Shown here piece after piece: positions 1-7,704 of a stretch of 64,000 nucleotides of DNA. The notes beneath the pieces are model-generated. The model saw nothing but the letters and a program-made list of their open reading frames with translations. It did no database searches and was not told where the DNA came from. Made by a program: the position numbers and the translations under genes. The stretch lies in contig NZ_SDWV01000020.1 of assembly GCF_004137345.1 (NCBI RefSeq), forward strand, positions 30,182 to 94,181. Direction: 5' to 3'. This DNA is from Nocardioides zhouii (GTDB lineage Bacteria > Actinomycetota > Actinomycetes > Propionibacteriales > Nocardioidaceae). Every line of letters starts with the position of its first letter. Position 1 is the stretch's first letter.

Positions 1-501
1 GACCAGCTGGTCCTCGGCGCCGGCGGCCGCCGAGAGCGGCTCGACGTCGGTCATGAAGTCCTCGCCGCTGACGTCGCCGAGCTCGTCGAGCCCCGGGATC
101 GGGTTGCCGTAGGGCGACTCGGTGGGGTGGTCGAGGAGCTCGAGCAGGCGGCGCTCGACGGTCTCCGACATCACGTGCTCCCACCGGCAGGCCTCGGCGT
201 GGACGAGCTCCCAGTCGAGGCCGATCACGTCGGTGAGGAGGCGCTCGGCGAGGCGGTGCTTGCGCATCACGCGGGTGGCCAGCAGCTGGCCCTCCTCCGT
301 GAGCTCGAGGTGCCGGTCGCCCTCCACCGTCAGCAGCCCGTCGCGCTCCATCCGGGCGACCGTCTGCGACACCGTCGGCCCGGACTGGTGCAGCCGCTCG
401 GCGATGCGGGCGCGCAGCGGGACGATGTCCTCCTCGACGAGCTCGTAGATCGTGCGGAGGTACATCTCGGTGGTGTCGATCAGGTCACTCACGCGGGCCA
501 T
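1..501 (-). CDS. ideR: DtxR/IdeR-family iron-dependent transcriptional regulator (C-terminus cut by window)
   Basis: Metal-activated repressor that binds DNA when loaded with Fe(II) and controls iron uptake and storage genes. The 167 visible residues hold the winged-helix DNA-binding domain (about 1-75) and the dimerisation/metal domain. The metal ligands of DtxR are all present with a +3 offset: Met13, His82, Glu86, His101, Cys105, Glu108 and His109 (DtxR M10, H79, E83, H98, C102, E105, H106). The Cys102 equivalent and the run RMERDGLL fit an iron-type rather than a manganese-type regulator. Start is ATG at 501. The SH3-like C-terminal domain lies outside the window. It is divergent from the next gene, with 53 bp between starts. 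Confidence 0.93.
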   Translation of the reverse strand, partial: MARVSDLIDTTEMYLRTIYELVEEDIVPLRARIAERLHQSGPTVSQTVARMERDGLLTVEGDRHLELTEEGQLLATRVMRKHRLAERLLTDVIGLDWELVHAEACRWEHVMSETVERRLLELLDHPTESPYGNPIPGLDELGDVSGEDFMTDVEPLSAAAGAEDQLV

Positions 502-554
502 TGTGTCCCATCGGCGGCTGCCGCGCTCCGCCCACCCGTGGCACAGTGAGGCCG

Positions 555-1343
555 GTGACCGAACTCCTCGTGCCGCAGCGTTTCTGCGGCCCGCCCGACT
601 CCGGCAACGGCGGCTGGACGGCCGGGGCACTGGCTGCCCTCGACCGCGCCGACGCCCCCGACGACCGTACGGACGGCTGGCCCACGATCGAGGTGTCGCT
701 GCGCCAGCCGCCTCCGCTCGACACGCCCCTCCAGGTCAGCGAGGCGGGCGGCGTCCTGACCGCCTCGCTCGACGGGTCCGTGGTCGCCACCGCCCACCGG
801 GTCGAGCGCGAGCTGGGCCTGGTCGACCCCGTCCCCCACGACGTCGCGACCGCGGCCGAGTCGTCGTACCCGGGTCACGAGTTCCACCCGTTTCCGACGT
901 GCTTCGCCTGCGGTACGTCGCGCAGCGAGGGTGACGGCCTGCGGATCTTCCCCGGCCAGACCGGCGACGGGCCCGCCGGCGCGCTGGTCGCGGCCCCGTG
1001 GACGCCGCACCCCAGCCTGCACGAGGACTGGCACACGTACGTCGACGACGCGCCGCGCGCGTCGGTGGCCGCGACCTGGGCCGCGCTCGACTGCATCGGC
1101 GGCTGGGCGGGCGACCTCACCGAACGACTGATGGTGCTGGGCCGGATGACCGCGCGGGTCGACGACCTCCCGGTGATCGGTGAGCCACACGTCGTGGTCG
1201 GCGAGGGGCGTGGCCAGGACGGACGCAAGACCCTCACCGCCGCGACGCTGTACGACGCCGACGGCCGGGTGGTGGCGACTGCCGAGCACACCTGGATCGC
1301 CGTCGACGCCGAGCTCTTCGGCGGGCACTCCCCGACGCGATAG
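555..1343 (+). CDS. Thioesterase-like (hotdog-fold) protein of unknown substrate
   Basis: A 262-residue cytoplasmic protein without signal peptide or membrane segment. It has the look of the hotdog thioesterase superfamily: an N-terminal half carrying [13 protein letters not shown], a Cys pair in [10 protein letters not shown] (about residues 115-124), and a second half with [13 protein letters not shown] that resembles a hotdog helix. The family is common in actinobacteria and mostly uncharacterised; acyl-CoA thioesterase activity is only inferred. GTG 555 is chosen because a CACAGT box at 542-547 sits 7 nt upstream, the spacing seen at other leaderless genes here. GTG 546 is an in-frame alternative. 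Translation from the longer frame start at 501 would overlap ideR. Confidence 0.7.
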   Translation: MTELLVPQRFCGPPDSGNGGWTAGALAALDRADAPDDRTDGWPTIEVSLRQPPPLDTPLQVSEAGGVLTASLDGSVVATAHRVERELGLVDPVPHDVATAAESSYPGHEFHPFPTCFACGTSRSEGDGLRIFPGQTGDGPAGALVAAPWTPHPSLHEDWHTYVDDAPRASVAATWAALDCIGGWAGDLTERLMVLGRMTARVDDLPVIGEPHVVVGEGRGQDGRKTLTAATLYDADGRVVATAEHTWIAVDAELFGGHSPTR

Positions 1344-1401
1344 CCACCCGGCCTGCGTCCCGTTTTGACCGGCCCTCCCCCCTCGTTGAGAGGATGTGGA
1401 C

Positions 1402-2979
1402 ATGGCTGATTTGATCGATCCAAACGTCCACTGGTGGCGCAACGCCGTCGTGTACCAGATCTACGTCCGCAGCTTCGCCGACAGCGACGGCGACGGCATC
1501 GGTGACCTGCCGGGCATCACGTCGCGCCTGCCGCACCTCGCCGACCTGGGCGTCGACGCGCTCTGGATCACGCCGTTCTACACCTCGCCGCAGCACGACC
1601 ACGGCTACGACGTCGCCGACTACCGCGACGTCGACCCGCTGTTCGGCCAGCTCTCGGATGCCGACGACCTGATCGCGCGGGCCCACGACCTCGACCTGCA
1701 CGTCGTCGTCGACCTCGTGCCCAACCACACCTCCGACGAGCACGTGTGGTTCCAGGCCGCGCTGGCCGCCGGCCCGGGCAGCCCCGAGCGCGCCCGCTAC
1801 CTCTTCCGCGACTCCCCCGACGGCCCGCCGAACAACTGGAAGTCCGTCTTCGGCGGCCCGGCGTGGACCCAGGTCGACGACGGCCAGTGGTACCTCCACC
1901 TCTTCGACTCCAGCCAGCCCGACCTCGACTGGCGCAACCCCGAGGTCCCGGCGATGTTCGAGGACGTGCTGCGCTTCTGGCTCGACCGCGGCGTCGACGG
2001 CTTCCGCGTCGACGTGGCCCACGGCCTCTTCAAGGAGGCGTCGCTGCGCGACCAGGTCGTCGAGGCCGGCGGCACGCCCGCGAGCAGCGCCCACGAGATG
2101 GTCGAGCGCACGATCTCCGACGAGCCGATGTGGGACCAGCCCGAGGTCCACGACGTCTACCGCTCGTGGAACACGATCCTCGACGAGGCCGGTGCCGACC
2201 GGATGGCCGTCGCGGAGGCCTGGACCCAGACGATCGAGTCGATGACTGCCTTCATCCGCCCCGACGAGCTCGACCAGACGTTCAACTTCGCCTGGCTGCT
2301 CGCCGAGTGGTCGGCCGAGGCGTTCGCTGACGTCATCACCGACACGCTGGCCGCGGTCGAGGGCGTCGGCGCGGCCCCGACCTGGGTGCTCAGCAACCAC
2401 GACGTCGTACGCCACGTCACCCGCTACGGCGGCGGCGTGCAAGGCCTGGCCCGTGCCCGCGCCGCGACGCTGACGATGCTCGCGCTGCCCGGCTCGAGCT
2501 ACCTCTACCAGGGCGAGGAGCTCGGCCTCGAGCAGGTCGACGTCGCCCCGGAGGACCGCCAGGACCCGTCGTACCTCCGCACCGGCGAGGTCGGCCGCGA
2601 CGGTTGTCGGGTGCCGATCCCGTGGAGCGGCACCGAAGCGCCGTACGCCTTCGGGCCCGGCTCGACGCAGCCGTGGATCCCGCAGCCGGCCGACTGGGCG
2701 CCGCTCACGGTCGAGGCCCAGGCCGGCGACCCGGCGTCGACGCTGGAGTTCTACCGCGACGCACTGCGGGCTCGCCGCGAGTTCGCCTGGTCTGCCGGCG
2801 AGGAGGTCGAGCTGATCGACCTCGGCACCGACGTGCTCGCGTTCCGTCGCGGCCCGCTCACGGTCGTGCTCAACTGCGGCACCACCCCGGTCGAGCTGCC
2901 CGAGGGCGAGCTGCTGCTCGCCAGCGGCCCCGCCGACGGCGGCACGCTGCCCGTCGACACCGCTGCCTGGCTCCGCTGA
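1402..2979 (+). CDS. Alpha-glucosidase / oligo-1,6-glucosidase, glycoside hydrolase family 13
   Basis: A 525-residue intracellular GH13 enzyme that hydrolyses alpha-glucosidic bonds in small malto- or isomalto-oligosaccharides, or in trehalose/sucrose-type substrates. All four conserved regions are visible: VVDLVPNHTS (region I), GVDGFRVDVAHG with the Asp nucleophile (II), MAVAEAW with the acid/base Glu (III) and LSNHDVVRH (IV). The N-terminal WWRNAVVYQIYVRSFADS and the GDGIGDLPGI loop, which resembles a Ca-binding loop, are typical of the oligo-1,6-glucosidase subfamily. ATG 1402 is preferred over GTG 1396 because GAGAGGA lies 7 nt upstream. No signal peptide is present. The gene stands alone and converges on the MarR gene. 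Confidence 0.93.
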   Translation: MADLIDPNVHWWRNAVVYQIYVRSFADSDGDGIGDLPGITSRLPHLADLGVDALWITPFYTSPQHDHGYDVADYRDVDPLFGQLSDADDLIARAHDLDLHVVVDLVPNHTSDEHVWFQAALAAGPGSPERARYLFRDSPDGPPNNWKSVFGGPAWTQVDDGQWYLHLFDSSQPDLDWRNPEVPAMFEDVLRFWLDRGVDGFRVDVAHGLFKEASLRDQVVEAGGTPASSAHEMVERTISDEPMWDQPEVHDVYRSWNTILDEAGADRMAVAEAWTQTIESMTAFIRPDELDQTFNFAWLLAEWSAEAFADVITDTLAAVEGVGAAPTWVLSNHDVVRHVTRYGGGVQGLARARAATLTMLALPGSSYLYQGEELGLEQVDVAPEDRQDPSYLRTGEVGRDGCRVPIPWSGTEAPYAFGPGSTQPWIPQPADWAPLTVEAQAGDPASTLEFYRDALRARREFAWSAGEEVELIDLGTDVLAFRRGPLTVVLNCGTTPVELPEGELLLASGPADGGTLPVDTAAWLR

Positions 2980-2985
2980 CACCTC

Positions 2986-3048
2986 GGTATCTAGGGACGT
3001 TCTGGTAGGCGATCCACATGATCGACCTACCAAATCGTCCCTAGGTAC
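2986..3048. terminator. Long imperfect inverted repeat between convergent genes
   Basis: Two arms of about 30 bp, beginning GGTATCTAGGGACG on the left and ending CGTCCCTAGGTACC on the right, pair with only a few mismatches and single-base bulges around a short loop near 3015-3018. It lies just after the GH13 stop and 15 bp from the end of the convergent marR-like gene, so a bidirectional terminator is the simplest reading. A mobile intergenic palindrome is the alternative, because the arms are longer than a terminator needs and there is no T tract. Confidence 0.6.
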
Positions 3049-3063
3049 CAGGGGCAGGGCGGG

Positions 3064-3507
3064 TCAGTCGTCGGAGAGGGCGGTGTTGTACGCCGCCAGC
3101 TTGTCGGCGAACCCGGCCAGCTCGGCGTCGCTCCAGGCGGCGAGCCGCTCGTCGAAGCGGTCGCTGCGGTGCCGGCCCATCACCTCGAGGCGCTTGCGGC
3201 CCTCGTCGGTCGCGTCGAGCAGGATCGCGCGGCGGTCCTCAGGGTCGGGCTGGCGCTCGACCAGCCCGAGGTCGACGAGCGCCTGCACCTGACGGCTCAC
3301 CCCGCCCTTGTCCATGCCGAACGCGTCGCTCAGGTCGGCCCCGCGCATCGGGCCGTTGGTGGCCAGGTGCGTGAGGATGACGTACGTCATCGGGTGCAGG
3401 TCGGGGTGCACGTCGCGGGCGCGCTCCCCCATCACCCGCTTGACGCGGCGGATCAGGCTGCCGACCTCGGACTCGATGCGACGCAGGTCGTCGTCGCGCG
3501 TGCTCAC
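3064..3507 (-). CDS. MarR-family transcriptional regulator
   Basis: A 147-residue winged-helix repressor of the MarR family, a usual length for the group. The recognition region DAFGMDKGGVSRQVQALVDL and the wing with RQPDPEDRRAILLDATDEG are clear. Such proteins dimerise and typically repress a neighbouring efflux pump until a small phenolic or lipophilic ligand binds. It lies 67 bp downstream of, and co-directional with, the DHA2 transporter, so it is probably the last gene of the same transcript and its regulator. Start GTG 3507 gives the family length; a longer in-frame reading to 3612 adds a low-complexity Arg/Ser tail and overlaps the transporter gene. Confidence 0.88.
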   Translation of the reverse strand: MSTRDDDLRRIESEVGSLIRRVKRVMGERARDVHPDLHPMTYVILTHLATNGPMRGADLSDAFGMDKGGVSRQVQALVDLGLVERQPDPEDRRAILLDATDEGRKRLEVMGRHRSDRFDERLAAWSDAELAGFADKLAAYNTALSDD

Positions 3508-3574
3508 GGGGTCCCTGCGGCGTTGTTCGACGGAGGAGCGGAGCGGGGGAGACGAAGAACGTCGTGGGGTGTTC

Positions 3575-5161
3575 TCATGCCTGCGGGGTGACCTCTGCCA
3601 TGAGCTCATCATCGCGCTTCACCGAGGTCCGCAGCGGGACCTCCTTGATGAAGAGCACGGCGATGAGCGCGGCCACGGCGAACGGCAGCGCGGCCAGGAA
3701 GATGTGACCGGTCGCGTCGCCGTACGCGCTCTCGAAGATCGCGCGGATCGGCTCGGGCAGGGTGGACAGGTCCGGAATGCCGCCGGTGCTGTGGCTGACG
3801 GCGTCGGCGTACGCCGGCTGCTCTGCGACGAGCTTGCCGAGTCCGACCTTCACAGCGTCGGCGACCTGATGGGCCAGGACGGCACCCAGGGCGGCGATGC
3901 CGACCGAGCCACCGAGCGAGCGGAAGAACGCGACGACCGAGGACCCGGCGCCCATGTCGGAGAGCGCGATGGTGTTCTGCACGGCGAGCACGAGGTTCTG
4001 CATGGTGGCGCCGAGGCCCAGGCCGAGGACGGCCATGAAGATGCCGGTGTGCCACAGCGGGGTGCTCGCGTCGATCGTGGCGAGCAGTGCGATGCCGACG
4101 ATGACGGCGACCATGCCGCCGACGAGCCAGCGCTTCCACAGGCCGGTCGCGGTGATGATGCGGCCGCTGACGATGCTCGACACGAGCAGGCCGCCGACCA
4201 TGCAGATCGACATCAGGCCGGCCTCGGTCGGGCTCATGTCCTTGGCGCGCTGGAAGTAGAGGCTCAGGTAGACCGTCGATCCGAACATCGCGACACCGAT
4301 CAGCACCGACGCGACGGTGGCGAGGGTGAGGGTGCGGTCCTTGAAGAGGTGCAGCGGGATGACCGGGTCCTTGGCGACGTTGGCCTCGACGTGGATGGCC
4401 GCCGCGATGATCGCGATCGAGCCGGCGACGAGCAGGCCGCTGGTCCACGAGATCCAGTCGAAGTTCTGTCCGCCGAGGGAGACCCAGACCAGCAGGATCG
4501 AGACACCGCCGACCAGCAGGAACGCGCCGAGGTAGTCGATCGACACCTCGCGCTTGACGACGGGGAGGCGCAGGGTCTTCTGCAGCACGACGAAGGCGAG
4601 GGCCGCGACCGGCAGGCCGGCGAAGAAGCACCAGCGCCAGCCGACGGTGTCGACGAGCACGCCGCCGACGAGCGGGCCACTGACCGTGGCGAGGGCGAAG
4701 ACCGCACCGATGTAGCCGCTGTAGCGGCCGCGCTCGCGCGGCGACACCATCGTGGCGATGACGACCTGGACGAGCGCGGTCAGGCCGCCGACGCCGAGGC
4801 CCTGGACGACGCGGGCGCCGATCAGCACCTCCATCGAAGGCGCGAACCCGGCGATCAGCGAGCCGATCGAGAAGATCACGAGGGCCGTCTGCACGAGCAG
4901 CTTCTTGTCGAAGAGGTCGGCGAACTTGCCCCAGATCGGCGTGGTCGCGGTCATCGCGAGCATCGTCGCGACGACCACCCAGGTGTAGCCGGTCTGGCTG
5001 CCCTGGAGGTCGTCGACGATCGTCGGCAGCGCGTTGCTGACGATCGTGCTCGAGAGCATCGCGACGAACATCGCGAGGAGGAGCCCGCTGAGTGCTTCGA
5101 GCACCTGGCGGTGGGTCATCTCGCCGGCCTGCTCGGCGGTGAGGGTGGGAGCCTGGGTCAC
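3575..5161 (-). CDS. MFS drug exporter, DHA2 family (14 membrane segments)
   Basis: A 528-residue proton-driven efflux protein of the EmrB/QacA type. The sequence shows the N-terminal GLLLAMFVAMLSSTIVSNAL segment, the DHA2 motif GYTWVVVATML, the loop motif GKFADLFDKK and the antiporter motif C region (AGLPVAALAFVVL and GPLVGGVLVDTVGWRWCF). Multiple hydrophobic stretches match 14 transmembrane helices. GTG 5161 is chosen as start because GAAGG lies 8 nt upstream and the remaining upstream codons are intergenic in character. It precedes the marR-like gene, and the 525 bp upstream of it are gene-free and palindrome-rich. The substrate cannot be told; multidrug or antibiotic efflux is typical. 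Confidence 0.92.
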   Translation of the reverse strand: MTQAPTLTAEQAGEMTHRQVLEALSGLLLAMFVAMLSSTIVSNALPTIVDDLQGSQTGYTWVVVATMLAMTATTPIWGKFADLFDKKLLVQTALVIFSIGSLIAGFAPSMEVLIGARVVQGLGVGGLTALVQVVIATMVSPRERGRYSGYIGAVFALATVSGPLVGGVLVDTVGWRWCFFAGLPVAALAFVVLQKTLRLPVVKREVSIDYLGAFLLVGGVSILLVWVSLGGQNFDWISWTSGLLVAGSIAIIAAAIHVEANVAKDPVIPLHLFKDRTLTLATVASVLIGVAMFGSTVYLSLYFQRAKDMSPTEAGLMSICMVGGLLVSSIVSGRIITATGLWKRWLVGGMVAVIVGIALLATIDASTPLWHTGIFMAVLGLGLGATMQNLVLAVQNTIALSDMGAGSSVVAFFRSLGGSVGIAALGAVLAHQVADAVKVGLGKLVAEQPAYADAVSHSTGGIPDLSTLPEPIRAIFESAYGDATGHIFLAALPFAVAALIAVLFIKEVPLRTSVKRDDELMAEVTPQA

Positions 5162-5193
5162 TGCGTGCCTTCGATTCGTGGTTGCCGATCGCA

Positions 5194-5214
5194 ATAGTTG
5201 CTGACCACAACCAT
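5194..5214. promoter_or_regulatory. Candidate MarR-type operator upstream of the MFS exporter
   Basis: ATAGTTG and CAACCAT form a near-perfect (6 of 7) inverted repeat with a 7-bp spacer, 33 bp upstream of the exporter start. Size and position fit a MarR-family operator, but the site is short and only the palindrome supports it. Confidence 0.35.
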
Positions 5215-5270
5215 ATGCCGAGGGTGGTGGGGATGCCAGCCACGGCGTACGAGACCTGCACCACACCGGC

Positions 5271-5342
5271 GGCGGGGTAGTACACCGGGAAATGGCTGTC
5301 CGGAACGGCGTACGTTGACCATTTCCCGGTGGACTACCCGCC
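5271..5342. repeat. Inverted repeat 1 of the 5.2-5.6 kb palindrome cluster
   Basis: Arms 5271-5295 and 5319-5342 match over about 24 bp with one mismatch and one bulge (outer end GGCGGGGTAGT, inner end CCGGGAAATGG), separated by a 23-bp loop. It lies in a gene-free stretch between the ABC exporter end (5687) and the MFS start (5161). Confidence 0.75.
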
Positions 5343-5376
5343 GGCGTACGACGCCGAGGTCCGAGGTTCCCTATCC

Positions 5377-5422
5377 AAACTGGAGCCTCACCCGCGAAGT
5401 TTCGGGGTGGAGGCTCCAGTTT
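5377..5422. repeat. Inverted repeat 2 of the palindrome cluster
   Basis: Perfect 13-bp arms AAACTGGAGCCTC (5377-5389) and GAGGCTCCAGTTT (5410-5422). Pairing continues imperfectly into the 20-bp loop through CACCC/GGGGTG. The T-rich edge on both sides would let it act as a terminator in either direction. Confidence 0.75.
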
Positions 5423-5439
5423 CCCCGGGTACCCGGGGA
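5422..5439. repeat. Perfect 18-bp palindrome TCCCCGGGTACCCGGGGA
   Basis: Perfect self-complementary 18-mer with no spacer, directly abutting inverted repeat 2. An uninterrupted dyad is poor as an RNA hairpin but suitable for a protein dimer, so it may be a binding site. No binding protein can be named. Confidence 0.7.
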
Positions 5440-5475
5440 TCGCGACAGCAGGCGGAGGCCACCCAGGAAATGCAG

Positions 5476-5542
5476 CGACCCGCAGGCGTGCTGCCCCTGG
5501 TGAGAGGGCCCCGGTGGATGGACTCCGGGCGCCTGCGGGTCG
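5476..5542. repeat. Inverted repeat 3 of the palindrome cluster
   Basis: Perfect 13-bp arms CGACCCGCAGGCG (5476-5488) and CGCCTGCGGGTCG (5530-5542) enclose a 41-bp G/C-rich loop that can itself fold through CCCC/GGGG runs. Confidence 0.7.
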
Positions 5543-5585
5543 GGTGGCTGCGGTGAATTCGCCGGCAGCTGTCGGCGATGCCGGG

Positions 5586-5604
5586 GGCTGCCTAGCGGGC
5601 AGCC
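5586..5604. repeat. Inverted repeat 4 of the palindrome cluster
   Basis: Arms GGCTGCC (5586-5592) and GGCAGCC (5598-5604) with a 5-base loop. Small, but it continues the run of dyads between the two transport operons. Confidence 0.5.
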
Positions 5605-5613
5605 ACCTCACTC

Positions 5614-5639
5614 ATCCGAAAAGAACTCATTCTTCGGAT
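5614..5639 (-). terminator. Hairpin downstream of the ABC exporter operon
   Basis: ATCCGAA (5614-5620) pairs with TTCGGAT (5633-5639), and the stem can be extended through AAGAA/TTCT with a bulge. It lies 47 bp past the stop codon of the second ABC gene on the transcribed (minus) strand. There is no proper U tract, so termination is likely but not certain. Confidence 0.5.
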
Positions 5640-5686
5640 CACCTCCCTTCTGTGTACGACCACCGTACGTCGAGGGGCGGGGCCGC

Positions 5687-7702
5687 TCAATGGGTTAACG
5701 CCTCGGCCTCCTCGGCCGGCGACTCGAACTGCGAGCGGTAGAGACGGGCGTACGCGCCACCCTCCGCCAGCAGCTCCTCGTGCGAGCCCTGCTCGACGAT
5801 CGAGCCGTCCTCCATGACGAGAATCAGGTCGGCGTCGCGGATGGTGGAGAGCCGGTGCGCGATCACGAACGACGTACGGTCCGAGCGCAGCGCCGCCATC
5901 GCCTGCTGCAGCAGCAGCTCGGTGCGGGTGTCGACCGAGGACGTGGCCTCGTCCAGGATCAGCAGCGCCGGGTCGGAGAGGAACGCCCTCGCGATTGTCA
6001 CCAGCTGGCGCTCGCCGGCCGACAGGTTGGAGCCGTCCTCGTCGATGACGGTCTCGTAGCCGTCGGGCAGCGAGTGCACGAAGCGGTCGACGAACGTCGC
6101 CCGGGCGGCCTCGAGGATCTGCTCCTCCGTGGCGCCGGGCCGGCCGTACGCGATGTTGTCGCGGATCGTGCCGGCGAAGAGCCAGGTGTCCTGCAGCACC
6201 ATTCCGATCCGGCCACGCAGCACGCCGCGCGGGATCGAGGCGATGTCGACGCCGTCGATGAGGATCCGCCCGGCCTGCGGGTCGTAGAACCGCATCACCA
6301 GGTTGACCATCGTGGTCTTGCCCGCACCGGTCGGACCGACGATCGCGACCGTGCTGCCGGGCTGCGCCACGAGCGACAGTCCGGAGATCAGCGGCCGCTC
6401 GGGGTCGTACGAGAACGACACGTCCTCGAAGCGGACCTCGCCGTGCGCGTCCTCGATCGCAGCGGACTGACCGCGCTCCTCCTCGAGCTCCTCGGGGGCG
6501 TCGAGCAGCTCGAAGACCCGCTCGGCCGACGCGACGCCGGACTGCAGCAGGTTGAGCATCGAGGCGACCTGCGTCAGCGGCTGCGTGAACTGCCGGGAGT
6601 ACTGGATGAAGGCCTGCACGTCACCGAGCGACATCGTGCCGCTGGCGACCCGCAGCCCGCCGAGCACCGCGATGATGACGTAGTTGAGGTTCCCGACGAA
6701 CATCATGATCGGCATGATCAGGCCGCTGACGAACTGGGCACCGTACGACGCCTCGTAGAGCTCGTCGTTCTGCTCGGCGAACACCCGCTCGGCCTCGCCC
6801 TGGCGCCCGAAGACCTTGACGATCGAGTGGCCGGAGAAGGTCTCCTCGATGTGGGCGTTGAGGGTGCCGGTGCGGCGCCACTGCTGGATGAACATGCCCT
6901 GCGAGCGCTTCATCACCGCGCCGGTGACGAACATCGAGATCGGCACCGAGACCAGCGCGACGAGCGCGAGCAGCGGCGAGATCCAGAACATCATCCCGAG
7001 TACCGCGAAGACCGTGAGCAGCGAGGTGAGCATCTGGCTCAGGGTCTGCTGGAGCGTCTGGCTGACGTTGTCGATGTCGTTGGTGACGCGGCTCAGCAGC
7101 TCGCCGCGCGGCTGCTTGTCGAAGTAGCCGAGCGGCAGCCGGTGGACCTTGTCCTCCACCTCCGAGCGCATCCGCAGGACCGTCCCCTGGACGACGTCGT
7201 TGAGGAGGTAGCCGCCGAGCCAGGCGAGCAGCGAGGCCGCGACGTAGACGGCGAGCACGATCATCAGCACGTCGGCGACGGAGGAGAAGTCGACGCCGTT
7301 CGTCAGGTCCATCGACGCGAGCATGTCGGCCTGCCGGTCCTCGCCCTGGGCGCGCAGCGCCTCGATCGCCTGCTCCTGGGTGGCGCCCGACGCGAGCACG
7401 TCCTTGCCGATCAGGCCGGCGAAGATCAGGTCGGTCGCACGGCCCAGGATCTTGGGGCCGACGGCCGTGAGGACCACGCTGACCACGGTCAGCACCAGGA
7501 CGGCGTACGTCTTGGCGCGCTCGGGACGCAGCCGCGCGAGCAGCCGCTTGAGGGAGGGCCAGAAGGTGTCGGCCTTCTGGCCGATCATCCCGCCGCCCAT
7601 CGGGCCGCGGCCGGGGCCGCCGGGTCCCTGCTGGACGCGCTCGGTCTCCTTCAGCGTGCCGGGCTCGGCCTTGGCGCCAGTGGTGGTGGTGTCGGTGCTC
7701 AT
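5687..7702 (-). CDS. ABC exporter half-transporter, catalytically competent partner of a heterodimer
   Basis: A 671-residue type IV ABC exporter: a Gly/Pro-rich N-terminus (PGGPGRGPMGGGM), six transmembrane helices over about residues 50-390, then a nucleotide-binding domain with Walker A GPTGAGKTT, signature LSAGERQ, Walker B LLILDEATSSVD (catalytic Glu present) and H-loop FVIAHRLSTI. Its signature is not the strict LSGGQ, whereas the partner's ATP site is degenerate; this is the TM287/288, LmrCD and BmrCD heterodimer pattern. About 75 extra residues (the 'DVLASGATQEQAIEALRAQ' part) lie between TM1 and TM2. ATG 7702 follows the upstream gene's TGA by 2 nt. GTG 7708 is an alternative. Export of drugs or lipids is inferred. 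Confidence 0.93.
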   Translation of the reverse strand: MSTDTTTTGAKAEPGTLKETERVQQGPGGPGRGPMGGGMIGQKADTFWPSLKRLLARLRPERAKTYAVLVLTVVSVVLTAVGPKILGRATDLIFAGLIGKDVLASGATQEQAIEALRAQGEDRQADMLASMDLTNGVDFSSVADVLMIVLAVYVAASLLAWLGGYLLNDVVQGTVLRMRSEVEDKVHRLPLGYFDKQPRGELLSRVTNDIDNVSQTLQQTLSQMLTSLLTVFAVLGMMFWISPLLALVALVSVPISMFVTGAVMKRSQGMFIQQWRRTGTLNAHIEETFSGHSIVKVFGRQGEAERVFAEQNDELYEASYGAQFVSGLIMPIMMFVGNLNYVIIAVLGGLRVASGTMSLGDVQAFIQYSRQFTQPLTQVASMLNLLQSGVASAERVFELLDAPEELEEERGQSAAIEDAHGEVRFEDVSFSYDPERPLISGLSLVAQPGSTVAIVGPTGAGKTTMVNLVMRFYDPQAGRILIDGVDIASIPRGVLRGRIGMVLQDTWLFAGTIRDNIAYGRPGATEEQILEAARATFVDRFVHSLPDGYETVIDEDGSNLSAGERQLVTIARAFLSDPALLILDEATSSVDTRTELLLQQAMAALRSDRTSFVIAHRLSTIRDADLILVMEDGSIVEQGSHEELLAEGGAYARLYRSQFESPAEEAEALTH

Positions 7703-7704
7703 GT

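Noticed and set aside
485..1442. Large minus-strand frame opposite the hotdog-like protein
   Set aside because: Arg/Gly/Val-rich shadow; the plus-strand frame has hotdog-type motifs and a sensible start.
3308..5197. A 629-codon plus-strand frame opposite the MFS exporter
   Set aside because: Its product is Arg/Asp/Glu/Gly-rich and low in hydrophobic residues, the usual antisense shadow in GC-rich DNA; the opposite strand encodes a clear DHA2 transporter.
5271..5542. Palindrome cluster considered as a replication origin or tRNA region
   Set aside because: No DnaA-box runs, no A/T-rich unwinding element and no cloverleaf with a plausible anticodon arm.
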